A DNA stretch of 62,384 bases from Ferrimonas senticii DSM 18821. Lineage in GTDB: Bacteria > Pseudomonadota > Gammaproteobacteria > Enterobacterales > Shewanellaceae. Below, piece after piece: positions 8,298-15,549 of the stretch (positions are counted from its first letter, which is position 1; each line of letters opens with the position of its first letter). Where the stretch lies: contig NZ_AUGM01000021.1 in the NCBI RefSeq assembly GCF_000422665.1, forward strand, positions 1-62,384. The letters are read 5' to 3'. A program made the translations under genes and the position numbers. The notes under the pieces were generated by a model. That model was not told the DNA's origin, did not search any database, and worked only from the letters and a program-made list of their open reading frames with translations.

Positions 8298-8342
8298 ATG
8301 CACCGCGTAACTTATTATTACGCTCGATTTTGCCGGCCTTAG
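8298..8342 (+). CDS. Leader peptide 2 (MHRVTYYYARFCRP)
   Basis: A 14-codon frame with GAGAG upstream. MHRVTYYYARFCRP has three consecutive Tyr codons and one Phe and ends Arg-Pro-stop (TAG), the same final residues as E. coli TnaC. The common core RVT..YARFC.P is shared with leader 1 while flanking DNA has diverged, which argues for selection on the peptide. A run of Tyr codons in a short leader is classical for tyrosine-responsive attenuation or arrest. The upstream ATGAGAG, which could extend leader 1 in frame, is out of frame here, so the inner ATG is the conserved start. Confidence 0.75.
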   Translation: MHRVTYYYARFCRP

Positions 8343-8432
8343 ATGCTGTCAGCGAGCGTAGACCGTTAGGTCGATGACACCGCTGATAACCGCTAAGGCT
8401 AATTGACACCGACAGAAGGTCGTGGATCAATT
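8336..8432 (+). promoter_or_regulatory. Conserved leader RNA hairpins of the second permease
   Basis: GCCTTAG (8336-8342, including the leader stop) pairs with CTAAGGC (8393-8399), extended by TGTCA/TGACA (8347-8351/8375-8379). A second hairpin AATTGA/TCAATT (8401-8406/8427-8432) has inner CGAC/GTCG. The topology matches that at 6120-6225, although several paired bases differ. Confidence 0.5.
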
Positions 8433-8460
8433 GGCAAGACGGTGTTAGCGATAATTACGC

Positions 8461-8520
8461 GCAAACTCTCTCCCCCTGCTCAATACTCCCGCCCCAACGT
8501 CACCCCCTCTATACCTGACG
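8461..8520 (+). promoter_or_regulatory. C-rich, G-poor tract: candidate Rho utilisation site
   Basis: About 30 C against 6 G in 60 nt, directly before the permease start region. It is in the same place as the tract at 6250-6322. It would be exposed RNA when no ribosome is held on the leader. Confidence 0.4.
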
Positions 8521-8531
8521 ATAATTGAGCA

Positions 8532-9713
8532 ATGACAAATCACAGTAAATTAATTGGCGCCATCTTAATTGTGGCCGGAACCGCGATCGGCGCGGGCATG
8601 TTAGCACTGCCGTTGGCGACTGCTGCCATTGGCTTTTGGCCGGCGATGGCGTTGATGCTAGGCACTTGGGGCTTTGCCGCCTACAGCGCGCTGATCATGC
8701 TGGAAGTGAACCTGAAAGTTGGCAGCACCTGCAACTACCACCACATTACCGGCCAAGTGCTTGGCCGCAACGGTCAGCTGGTGGCGATGGCCTCTATGAT
8801 GGCACTGCTGTACGCCCTGACTGCCGCCTACTTAAGTGGTGGTGGTTCGCTGCTGGCGTTGAAGCTGGCTGGGGTGATGACCTTGCCGACGGGCATGGGG
8901 CCGCTTCTGTTTGCGGTGTTTGTTGGCTCGGTGGCGGCGCTGGGGGTGAAATACATCGATCAGCTGACTAAAGTGCTGTTCCTGATCATGATGGCGGCAT
9001 TGGCGGTGGTGTTGCTGGGGCTGCTGCCACAGGTGGAGCTGGCCAATGTCGGCGTGACTCGCAGCAGCGACGTCAGTGGCTACATGGCGGTACTGCCGGT
9101 GCTGATCACCTCGTTTGGTTTCCATGCCAGTATCCCAACCTTGGTGCGCTACTTAGATGGTGACGTTAAGCAGTTGCGGATCGCTTTGGTCAGTGGTTCC
9201 ACCTTGCCATTGCTGTGCTATGCCTTGTGGCTGTTGGCGGCGCTGGGCAGTCTGTCGGCCGCAGAACGTGTGGCTCTGAGCGACGGCGATGCCTTGGCGG
9301 CGATGATTGCCCTGCTGAGCGATAAAGCATTGTGGCAAGGATTAAGCCCAGCACTGCAGTTGTTCGCGGACTTGGCGCTGGTGACCTCATTCTTGGGGGT
9401 AAGCTTGTCGTTGTTTGATTACCTGACCGAACTGTTCCGTATGGGTTCTAACGCCAAAGGCCGGATCGCCACTTGGGCGTTAACCTTCCTGCCACCGCTG
9501 GCATTGGCGCTGTTCTTCCCTGGCGGTTTTGTGGCGGTGCTTGGCTACGCGGCGGTGCCACTGGTGGTGCTGATGGTGCTGCTGCCAGCGCTGATGGCGG
9601 CCAAGCTGCGGACACAACAGTCGGGTTACCAAGTTACTGGCGGCAAAGTGGGGTTGGCGCTGGCGGCGTTGGTGGGTTTAGTAGTGATTGTGGCTCAGGT
9701 GCAAGTCGCCTGA
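8532..9713 (+). CDS. Aromatic amino-acid permease, TyrP-like, copy 2
   Basis: 393 residues, the same length as copy 1 and co-linear with it from end to end. About 11 membrane segments. Shared motifs include VAGTAIGAGMLALPLA, LTAAYLSGGGSLL, LITSFGFHASIPTLVRYLDGD, SFLGVSLSLFDYLTEL and LFFPGGFVAVLGYAAVPL. It most likely imports tyrosine or another aromatic amino acid with protons. The start is ATG 8532. The preceding leader has a YYY run, whereas that of copy 1 has IFY, so the two carriers may answer to different aromatic amino acids or thresholds. No clear terminator follows before the S46 peptidase gene. Confidence 0.9.
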   Translation: MTNHSKLIGAILIVAGTAIGAGMLALPLATAAIGFWPAMALMLGTWGFAAYSALIMLEVNLKVGSTCNYHHITGQVLGRNGQLVAMASMMALLYALTAAYLSGGGSLLALKLAGVMTLPTGMGPLLFAVFVGSVAALGVKYIDQLTKVLFLIMMAALAVVLLGLLPQVELANVGVTRSSDVSGYMAVLPVLITSFGFHASIPTLVRYLDGDVKQLRIALVSGSTLPLLCYALWLLAALGSLSAAERVALSDGDALAAMIALLSDKALWQGLSPALQLFADLALVTSFLGVSLSLFDYLTELFRMGSNAKGRIATWALTFLPPLALALFFPGGFVAVLGYAAVPLVVLMVLLPALMAAKLRTQQSGYQVTGGKVGLALAALVGLVVIVAQVQVA

Positions 9714-9837
9714 ACGGCTGAATTGGCCTGAAATATCCCTTTACATCCCTGCCTAAGTGATTGTTGCCATTCGGTTAACATCCTTGGGTAGGGCATGCTA
9801 GGTTGACCGCAACTAATGGAGTGCGGAGCAACCTACT

Positions 9838-12015
9838 ATGACCTCGAACTTTTCCTCTACGTTGCGGCCATTGGCGCTGCTGATGGCGGCGGCGATGCCG
9901 GCAACCATGGCCACCGAAGGGATGTGGCAACCTCATCAACTGCCAGCACTGAAGGGGCAGATGGAACAATTGGGCTTTAAGATGAACGCCAATAAGATGG
10001 CGGATCTGAATGCCTTCCCAATGAACGCGGTGATCAACTTCGGCGGTTGCAGCGCCTCGTTTGTATCGCCACAGGGACTGGTGGTCACCAACCACCACTG
10101 TGGCTATGGCGCCATCGCCTATCACTCCACCCCCGACGACAACATCCTTGAAAACGGCTTCTTGGCCCACACCTTGGCCGAGGAGAAAACCCCGGTGCCC
10201 GGTTACAAAATCTGGGTGACCGAATCGATGACCGAAGTGACCGACAAGGTGCTTGCCGGTACCGATGGTCTTACCGATAAAGTCTATTTTGAAGCGGTTG
10301 AACGCAGCAAAAAGGCGTTGGTGTCGCAGTGTGAACAAGCGCCGTCGAGCCGTTGCTCGGTTTATACCTTCCACCACGGCGCCAGCCATTTCTTGATGAA
10401 ATCACTGGAGATCAAAGACGTTCGTTTGGTGTACACACCATCGATGTCGGTCGGCAAATATGGCGGCGATATCGATAACTGGATGTGGCCCCGCCAGACC
10501 GGCGACTTTGCCTTTTTCCGTGCCTACGTCGATAAAGATGGCAACCCAGCGGAGTACAGCGAAGACAACGTGCCGTATCAGCCGCAAGCGTTCTTAAAAG
10601 TCTCCAGCCACGGCTTAAGCGATGAAGATTTTGTGATGGTGATGGGTTATCCCGGCCGTACCAATCGCTATCGTACCGCCGCTGAAGTAACCCAAGCGTT
10701 TGAGCATGACTACCCGCAGGCGATGGTGCTGCGTAACGAGCTGATCGAGGTGATCAAGCAGGCCGCCCCTGAAGGATCGCAAGCGCGTTTGGCCTACGAA
10801 AGCACCTTGGCGGGACTGGCTAACTACGCCAAAAACTTCCAGAGCATGATAGAAAGCTACGGCAAATCGCAGTTTGGCGAGCGTAAGCAAGCCGATGAGC
10901 AAGCGCTGCTGGAGTGGATCGCCGCCGATGAGCAGCGCAGCGCCCAATATGGTGCTGCCAAGCAGCGTCTTGATCAGCTGATCGCCCAAGGCGATGCCCA
11001 TGCCGAGCGCGATATGATCTTGGGCTATCTGTATTACGCCCAGTTGTATCGCACCGCGCAGTCGCTGTACCGCCTAGCCCATGAGCAGCAAAAGCCGGAT
11101 TTAGAGCGTAAAGCCGGTTATCAGCAGCGAGATCTGGAAAATTTCACTGCGCGGCTTAAACGGATGCAACGCGGTTTCGACGCACAAGTGGATAAGGCCT
11201 TGATGCTGCATCTGTTAGAGCGCTACGCGGCGCTGCCACAGAGCGAACGGGTTGCTGCACTGGATAGTTTCTTTGCCCTTGAGAGTGGCTTCGATAAAAC
11301 CAAGCTGGCGGCGCAGCTTGATAAGATGTACGCCAACAGCAAGCTGGCGGATGAGGACAGTCGTTTGGCGCTGGTGGGACAATCGGTGGCGGAGCTGAAT
11401 CTCAGCCGTGATCCGTTCATCAAGTTGGCAGCGGCGATGTACGCCACTGACATCGAGCTGGAAAATCAGCAAAAAGATCTGGATGGGGCGTTGTTGACCG
11501 CCCGTCCGGCGTACATGGAAGCGATCATCGCTTATAAACAAAGCCAAGACCAACTGGTGTACGCCGATGCCAACTCCAGCTTGCGGGTCAGCTTTGGTAG
11601 CGTTAAAGGCTACAGCCCGCAAGATGGTCTGTGGGCGATGCCGTTTACCACTCTTGAAGGGCTGGCAGCGAAAGCGACTGGAGTTGAACCGTTTGACGCC
11701 TCGGCCAAGCAGCTGCAGCTGATCAGCGATAAGCAGTTTGGCCGTTACTTTGATAAGGCAGTCGGCTCGGTGCCGGTGAATTTCCTCTCTACCGTCGATA
11801 GCACCGGTGGCAACTCGGGCTCGGCGACAGTCAATGCCGACGGTGAACTGGTTGGTCTGCTGTTTGATGGAGTGTACGAGAGCATCATCGCCGATTGGGA
11901 CTACAACCCGGCGACCGCGCGCTCAATCCACGTTGATTCACGCTACATGCTGTGGGTGATGGAGCAACTGGATGGTGCCGACAATCTACTGCAAGAGATG
12001 AGTGTGGTGAAATAA
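9838..12015 (+). CDS. Secreted dipeptidyl peptidase, family S46 (DPP7-like)
   Basis: 725 residues with a signal peptide (about 1-25, ending MAT). It is a serine exopeptidase that removes dipeptides from N termini in the periplasm or outside. The catalytic His is in TNHHCGYGAI (His86) and the Ser in TGGNSGSATVN (Ser660). An acidic residue around KYGGDIDNWMWPR (about 205-220) fits the Asp of the triad. The S1-pocket position reads FDG (Gly678). In this family Gly there goes with DPP7-type preference for hydrophobic P1 residues, while Arg marks DPP11. The start is ATG 9838. The adjacent aromatic permeases would suit uptake of amino acids from peptides, but no shared transcript is proven. Confidence 0.92.
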   Translation: MTSNFSSTLRPLALLMAAAMPATMATEGMWQPHQLPALKGQMEQLGFKMNANKMADLNAFPMNAVINFGGCSASFVSPQGLVVTNHHCGYGAIAYHSTPDDNILENGFLAHTLAEEKTPVPGYKIWVTESMTEVTDKVLAGTDGLTDKVYFEAVERSKKALVSQCEQAPSSRCSVYTFHHGASHFLMKSLEIKDVRLVYTPSMSVGKYGGDIDNWMWPRQTGDFAFFRAYVDKDGNPAEYSEDNVPYQPQAFLKVSSHGLSDEDFVMVMGYPGRTNRYRTAAEVTQAFEHDYPQAMVLRNELIEVIKQAAPEGSQARLAYESTLAGLANYAKNFQSMIESYGKSQFGERKQADEQALLEWIAADEQRSAQYGAAKQRLDQLIAQGDAHAERDMILGYLYYAQLYRTAQSLYRLAHEQQKPDLERKAGYQQRDLENFTARLKRMQRGFDAQVDKALMLHLLERYAALPQSERVAALDSFFALESGFDKTKLAAQLDKMYANSKLADEDSRLALVGQSVAELNLSRDPFIKLAAAMYATDIELENQQKDLDGALLTARPAYMEAIIAYKQSQDQLVYADANSSLRVSFGSVKGYSPQDGLWAMPFTTLEGLAAKATGVEPFDASAKQLQLISDKQFGRYFDKAVGSVPVNFLSTVDSTGGNSGSATVNADGELVGLLFDGVYESIIADWDYNPATARSIHVDSRYMLWVMEQLDGADNLLQEMSVVK

Positions 12016-12100
12016 CCCGCAGTTGGCGTGTCATTGCTGTAAATAGGCGCTAGCTCACTTGTCAGTTGGGTAATAAAGCCTTTAGTATCAATGACACAAC

Positions 12101-12174
12101 GCGGGTGTAGTTCAATGGTAGAACGGCAGCTTCCCAAGCTGCATACGTGGGTTCGATTCCCATCACCCGCTCCA
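12101..12174 (+). tRNA. tRNA-Gly (anticodon CCC)
   Basis: 74 nt including an encoded CCA. The acceptor GCGGGTG pairs with CACCCGC. The anticodon stem GCAGC/GCTGC encloses the loop TTCCCAA, giving CCC. The T-loop is GTTCGATTCC. It resembles E. coli glyU. A terminator follows. Confidence 0.96.
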
Positions 12175-12183
12175 AATTACATA

Positions 12184-12226
12184 AAAACCTCGCCCGAGTT
12201 CACTCGTGGCGAGGTTTTTTGCTTTT
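12184..12226 (+). terminator. Intrinsic terminator after tRNA-Gly
   Basis: AAAACCTCGCC (12184-12194) pairs with GGCGAGGTTTT (12208-12218), with a short inner CGAG/CTCG stem and a T-rich tail. Confidence 0.9.
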
Positions 12227-12235
12227 ACGGCGCAG

Positions 12236-12553
12236 TTAGCGTGTCCGCCACCACCCCTTGGCTAATTGCGTTGCCCAAAACAGCGGTGCACCGGTGCGCA
12301 CCGTGGTAAACCTTGGCTTAACGCCGTGGGTTGCAAACCTTAATGGCGCGGCATCGCCGAGGTAAATGCCGATCTGGTAGTGGCCATCCGCCACCATGGT
12401 GGCAGTGTGGCGGCGCAATGAAAGCAGCCATGGCAGCAGTTGAAACAGTTGCTGCGGTTTGGCGACGGTCAACCTCAGTCGCTGGTCGTCGGCGTCGACC
12501 GTGACCGTGCCGGCGTGGTTTTGCAGACTAAGGTGGCCGTTAAAAGAGAGCAT
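12236..12553 (-). CDS. Hypothetical protein, second gene of a small operon
   Basis: 105 residues from ATG 12553, which overlaps the stop of the upstream gene in TAATG, a sign of translational coupling. A longer frame would run into that gene. Basic and hydrophobic, with LQNHAGTVTVDADDQRLRLTV, a QLFQLLPWLLSL stretch and a Thr/Arg-rich end. No signal peptide and no family recognised. It is probably made together with the 65-residue upstream protein. Confidence 0.55.
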   Translation of the reverse strand: MLSFNGHLSLQNHAGTVTVDADDQRLRLTVAKPQQLFQLLPWLLSLRRHTATMVADGHYQIGIYLGDAAPLRFATHGVKPRFTTVRTGAPLFWATQLAKGWWRTR

Positions 12554-12750
12554 TACTCGAGGTTCTTTGAGCGGATGCTGATGCTGCCGTTGATAGTCCA
12601 TGCGGCATGGTTGACCTGATCGCCAGCGCTATTGGGCACTTGGATCTGCAGTTGATCGAAATCGTAAGTCAGTTCCGCATTGCGGTCGGTCAGTTTGTCG
12701 TACAGGGCGCTGGCCAGTTCCGGCCAATTGCTGGTGTTGTCGTTGCTCAT
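12553..12750 (-). CDS. Hypothetical small protein, first gene of a small operon
   Basis: 65 residues from ATG 12750, after GAGGTTCAACC in the minus strand. Acidic and soluble, with WPELASALYDKLTDRNAELTYDF and a beta-rich end (AAWTINGSISIRS). Family not recognised. The stop overlaps the start of the next gene. A hairpin with stem CGGTAGAA/TTCTACCG (12770-12777/12788-12795) separates it from the M15 peptidase gene upstream. Confidence 0.55.
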   Translation of the reverse strand: MSNDNTSNWPELASALYDKLTDRNAELTYDFDQLQIQVPNSAGDQVNHAAWTINGSISIRSKNLE

Positions 12751-12833
12751 GGTTGAACCTCGTTGTTGTCGGTAGAAAACCAGCATCTTCTACCGTCAGT
12801 TGCCGCTTGAGGATCAGATTTAGTTGCGCCGCC

Positions 12834-13652
12834 CTAATAAGCTTGCACGGTTTGGTAGGCGCAATGCGCGCGGGCTTGCTCGTTAGGCATGTTGGTGTTC
12901 AGGCTGCGGCAATGGCGATAATCGTCGCGGTAGCGCTGAAACAGGGCACTGGCTTGCGCAGGTGGCAGCTCGACCAGTTGCTGCACCAAAGCGCGCGAGC
13001 CCACCTCAAAGTGTTGGGTGTCGATCGGTTGATTCCAATCGCCGCCCCAAATCAAAAAGCCGTGATGAGCAAATACCTCGACAGCGGCTTCTGCCATACC
13101 TTGTCGAGTCACCTCGGCGCGAGCGCGATAGCGGTTACGGTTGACGTAATTGGCTGCCGATTGCGCCGGGGCAACGCTGATGTTGCCGGCGTCATCAAAT
13201 GACAAAAAGGGGTTTTGCAGCGGATTGATGTCGATCGCGACCCCATAAGCGTGCTTCGACCAGCTGCGGCCGCCGCTGATGGCGCGGGCATTAAAGGCAC
13301 TGCTGTTGTTGGCGTTCATCGAGGCGTTGTCATCGCCGCTAAATTCGCGCATCAGACGGGCTGAATGCAGCGGGAAACCTTGCTGTTTAAGATCGGCAAA
13401 TATCGCCGCCACCGCCGCGGCGACAACATCCAAGACGATAACGTTGCCAACCTTGATATCGCCATTAAAGTGAATAAATTCAAACTCGACTTTGGCTAAT
13501 CGCTGGCAACCGATTGGGGCATCGCTGGGCAGCACCGAATGACGTTGCATCATCTGACATTGCCAGTCTGACAGCGGCGCTATGGTCGCGTTAGCGCCCG
13601 CGCTGGCACAGAGCCACAGCATCGCCAAGGCTGCCGAGATAACCGTTTTCAT
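12834..13652 (-). CDS. Secreted M15-type peptidase (D-Ala-D-Ala carboxypeptidase/endopeptidase-like)
   Basis: 272 residues from ATG 13652; the three-codon longer TTG frame is less likely. Signal peptide about 1-23 (MKTVISAALAMLWLCASAGANA). The zinc-site pattern of the M15 (LAS) group is visible in order: SKHAYGVAIDINP (His and Asp, about 133-145), GGDWN (about 205) and TQHFE (final His, about 215). Such enzymes hydrolyse D-amino-acid peptide bonds in murein stems. Extra Cys residues (about 31, 49, 251, 263) may form disulfides. Periplasmic or secreted. It stands apart from the cell-wall operon at 19-25 kb. Confidence 0.82.
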   Translation of the reverse strand: MKTVISAALAMLWLCASAGANATIAPLSDWQCQMMQRHSVLPSDAPIGCQRLAKVEFEFIHFNGDIKVGNVIVLDVVAAAVAAIFADLKQQGFPLHSARLMREFSGDDNASMNANNSSAFNARAISGGRSWSKHAYGVAIDINPLQNPFLSFDDAGNISVAPAQSAANYVNRNRYRARAEVTRQGMAEAAVEVFAHHGFLIWGGDWNQPIDTQHFEVGSRALVQQLVELPPAQASALFQRYRDDYRHCRSLNTNMPNEQARAHCAYQTVQAY

Positions 13653-13772
13653 CACATGCAAAAAGAGTTGGCCTAAATGGGAATTGGCGAGCTTAACAGA
13701 GAAGCGGTAGCGGAGGGATAACGCCGGATAGGTTTCCCAGAGCTGCTGCTCTGGGAAGCCGGTTAGGGAGAG

Positions 13773-13943
13773 TTAAAACAGTTCGCCCTCAAGATAGGCT
13801 TGTTGCAACTGCTTGGTGGTGTACAGATCGCCAAATTCGGTTTCCCACAGCGCCAGCTTTTCGGTGCTCTCGGTGGATTTCTTGATGCTCCAGCCTGCCT
13901 CTTTAGCGGCTCGTAAAATGACCCCTACGGTTGGTAGCTCCAT
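13773..13943 (-). CDS. Small hypothetical protein, 56 residues
   Basis: The frame starts at ATG 13943, preceded by the strong site AAGGAGA. It begins MELPTVGVILRAAKEAGW and ends AYLEGELF. Soluble, mixed charge, predicted helical. The strong ribosome site and clean single frame argue that it is real. No family recognised. The gap from 13944 to 14197 appears to hold divergent promoters for this gene and the next. Confidence 0.55.
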   Translation of the reverse strand: MELPTVGVILRAAKEAGWSIKKSTESTEKLALWETEFGDLYTTKQLQQAYLEGELF

Positions 13944-14197
13944 TACCTGTTCTCCTTAACGCAACATCGCCGCAAGATTGTCGCAGGCCAATAGCTTAAG
14001 CGGTGTGAATTTAATCAAAATTACGCAACCACCGCCGCAACTCAGTCGCTTTAGTGACCAAGTTAAGTTGGTGATCAAGATCGCGTTTTTTGTCAGGGGG
14101 GCAGGCGTATGCTAAATCGCTGCTCGTGCGCGTCAGCGGCAACCACGCTTAAGCGGACGCGGCAGTTGGATCAGTCAATTACAACCAGGAGGTAGCA

Positions 14198-14299
14198 ATG
14201 AACGTGTTGATGGTATTAATGAAGTCGCTGGGAGCCGTTGGCTTGCCGGTGCTGATGGTGTTGGTCAGTATGGAGTTGATCCGTTTTTGCGTCGGTTAA
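14198..14299 (+). CDS. Tiny membrane peptide, 33 residues
   Basis: ATG 14198 is preceded by AGGAGGT, a near-perfect Shine-Dalgarno sequence. The product is one hydrophobic helix (LGAVGLPVLMVLVSMELI) with few charged residues, fitting a small inner-membrane protein. A strong terminator follows at once. Toxin-like peptides of type I systems look similar, but no antisense RNA is evident. Function unknown. Confidence 0.6.
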   Translation: MNVLMVLMKSLGAVGLPVLMVLVSMELIRFCVG

Positions 14300-14311
14300 T
14301 GTGACGACAGA

Positions 14312-14360
14312 CAAAACCGGTTTGGCGTCGCCAGTGCCCTGCCAAACCGATTTTGTTTTT
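14312..14360. terminator. Intrinsic terminator
   Basis: AAAACCGGTTTGGC (14313-14326) pairs with GCCAAACCGATTTT (14341-14354), then GTTTTT. It ends the small membrane-peptide transcript and faces the convergent gene at 14370. Confidence 0.85.
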
Positions 14361-14369
14361 CAATACGCC

Positions 14370-14966
14370 CTAACCGCGATAATCGATATCGCTGATGGCG
14401 ACCTCAATCCGATAGTCGCTTTGCTTAGGTAGCGCTAGACGTAACTCATTGCCCTCTTTTTGTTGCTGTGGACGCAGATAGGTATCGGCTAAGCGAGTGA
14501 TGGCGTGAAACGCGGTCAGCTGTTCTTGCGCCAACAACTTGCCCTCGGCGGAGTAGATCTGCAGTTGCAGCTCTACCTCAATGATCGATTTCAGACCGGT
14601 GTTAAGCACCGTGGTCGGGATCAGTAGTTCACCATCTTGCCATTGCGGCGCACCCAATTCGACCTGTAAACCATATTGCGCTACCCGACCGATGGTTTGA
14701 GTTTGCCCAAGGCGAAATGCTACACCGACCTGAGTGCTGGCGGCCGGAGTGGTGGCCATTGCTGGGATGGTGTCAGTGGCAACAGTGCTGTCAGTGGTGG
14801 TTGGTTTTTGTGCAGGCTGGATCGCAGACGCTGGCAAATATTGCCACGTAAAATCATCATTCAGTTGCACTACCCGACCATCGTCAAGGGTGATTTGCTC
14901 GGCGGCGTAAGCGCCAGCGTGCCACGTCAGTGGCAGCAACAAGCAAGCGGCTTTAATTAGTTTCAT
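14370..14966 (-). CDS. Secreted DUF3157-like protein
   Basis: 198 residues. Signal peptide about 1-21 (ending AYA). The mature start EQITLDDGRVVQLNDDFTWQY (about 22-43) resembles DUF3157 proteins of marine gammaproteobacteria. A low-complexity Thr/Ala/Pro linker (about 50-80) leads to a beta-rich C-terminal domain with PTTVLNTGLKSIIEVELQLQIY. It is presumably periplasmic. Function unknown. The start is ATG 14966. The DUF assignment is from memory of the motif, hence moderate confidence. Confidence 0.65.
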   Translation of the reverse strand: MKLIKAACLLLPLTWHAGAYAAEQITLDDGRVVQLNDDFTWQYLPASAIQPAQKPTTTDSTVATDTIPAMATTPAASTQVGVAFRLGQTQTIGRVAQYGLQVELGAPQWQDGELLIPTTVLNTGLKSIIEVELQLQIYSAEGKLLAQEQLTAFHAITRLADTYLRPQQQKEGNELRLALPKQSDYRIEVAISDIDYRG

Positions 14967-15069
14967 TTAGGTCAACTCAACGCGAATAGTGGCGGCAGCA
15001 TAGCAGATGTGGTCGGCAATTCGAGCGTTGCGTGGCGGCTGATATGACATCGAAACAAGGGAGTAGCAG

Positions 15070-15156
15070 ATGGGCTGGATGTGGTTGTTATTGGCAGTGA
15101 CGGTAATTGCTGGGGCGTTGTTGCTGTGCTTGTGGTTTGAACACAGCGAGCGCTGA
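15070..15156 (+). CDS. Tiny membrane peptide, 28 residues
   Basis: ATG 15070 is preceded by AAGGGAG. The sequence is a single hydrophobic helix from WMWLLLAVTVIAGALLL to LCLWFEH, ending in charged SER. It is the second tiny membrane peptide in 1 kb and lies 57 bp before holD. It may be cotranscribed with holD-rimI. Function unknown. Confidence 0.5.
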   Translation: MGWMWLLLAVTVIAGALLLCLWFEHSER

Positions 15157-15213
15157 TGTTAGCGGTAAGGTTTGGCGTCGCTGCGATGGCCGTTCCGTGC
15201 TATCTTCGCCGCC

Positions 15214-15549
15214 ATGACTACCTTATCCCAACGCCAACTGGCGGTATTACAGCAGATGGGGATCACCGCTTATCAGATCCCTGCGGCGCCGGCTGAGCTG
15301 TGCCTTATCAATGTTACCGAAGCGGAGTTGGCGCACCCGCTGATCGCCGATGTGTTGCAGTTGCTTGGACTGTCGCCGCAGCAGTGTGTGCTGGCAAGCG
15401 CTCCTGAGCAAGTGAAAGCCAAGCGTTATTGGCAGCTTAAGCACGATATGCCCTCCCGTGCTACCCACCTATTCAGTGCCTCACTGAGTGAGCTAAGCGA
15501 CCCCGCCGCCAAGCGCAAGCTGTGGCAGAGATTACAACAATGGATCTAA
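15214..15549 (+). CDS. holD: DNA polymerase III psi subunit
   Basis: 111 residues from ATG 15214; the longer frame adds a segment with no support. The N-terminal QRQLAVLQQMGITAYQIP is the psi signature that binds the chi subunit. The rest (LLGLSPQQCVL, YWQLKHD) fits the compact psi fold. Psi links chi and single-strand-binding protein to the clamp loader. The gene overlaps rimI by 10 bp, the order seen in E. coli (holD-rimI), which strongly supports the call even though psi is poorly conserved. Confidence 0.85.
   Translation: MTTLSQRQLAVLQQMGITAYQIPAAPAELCLINVTEAELAHPLIADVLQLLGLSPQQCVLASAPEQVKAKRYWQLKHDMPSRATHLFSASLSELSDPAAKRKLWQRLQQWI

Noticed and set aside
14198-14299. Type I toxin gene
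   Set aside because: Size and hydrophobicity fit, but no antisense RNA promoter, repeat or second copy was found, so only a small membrane peptide is claimed.
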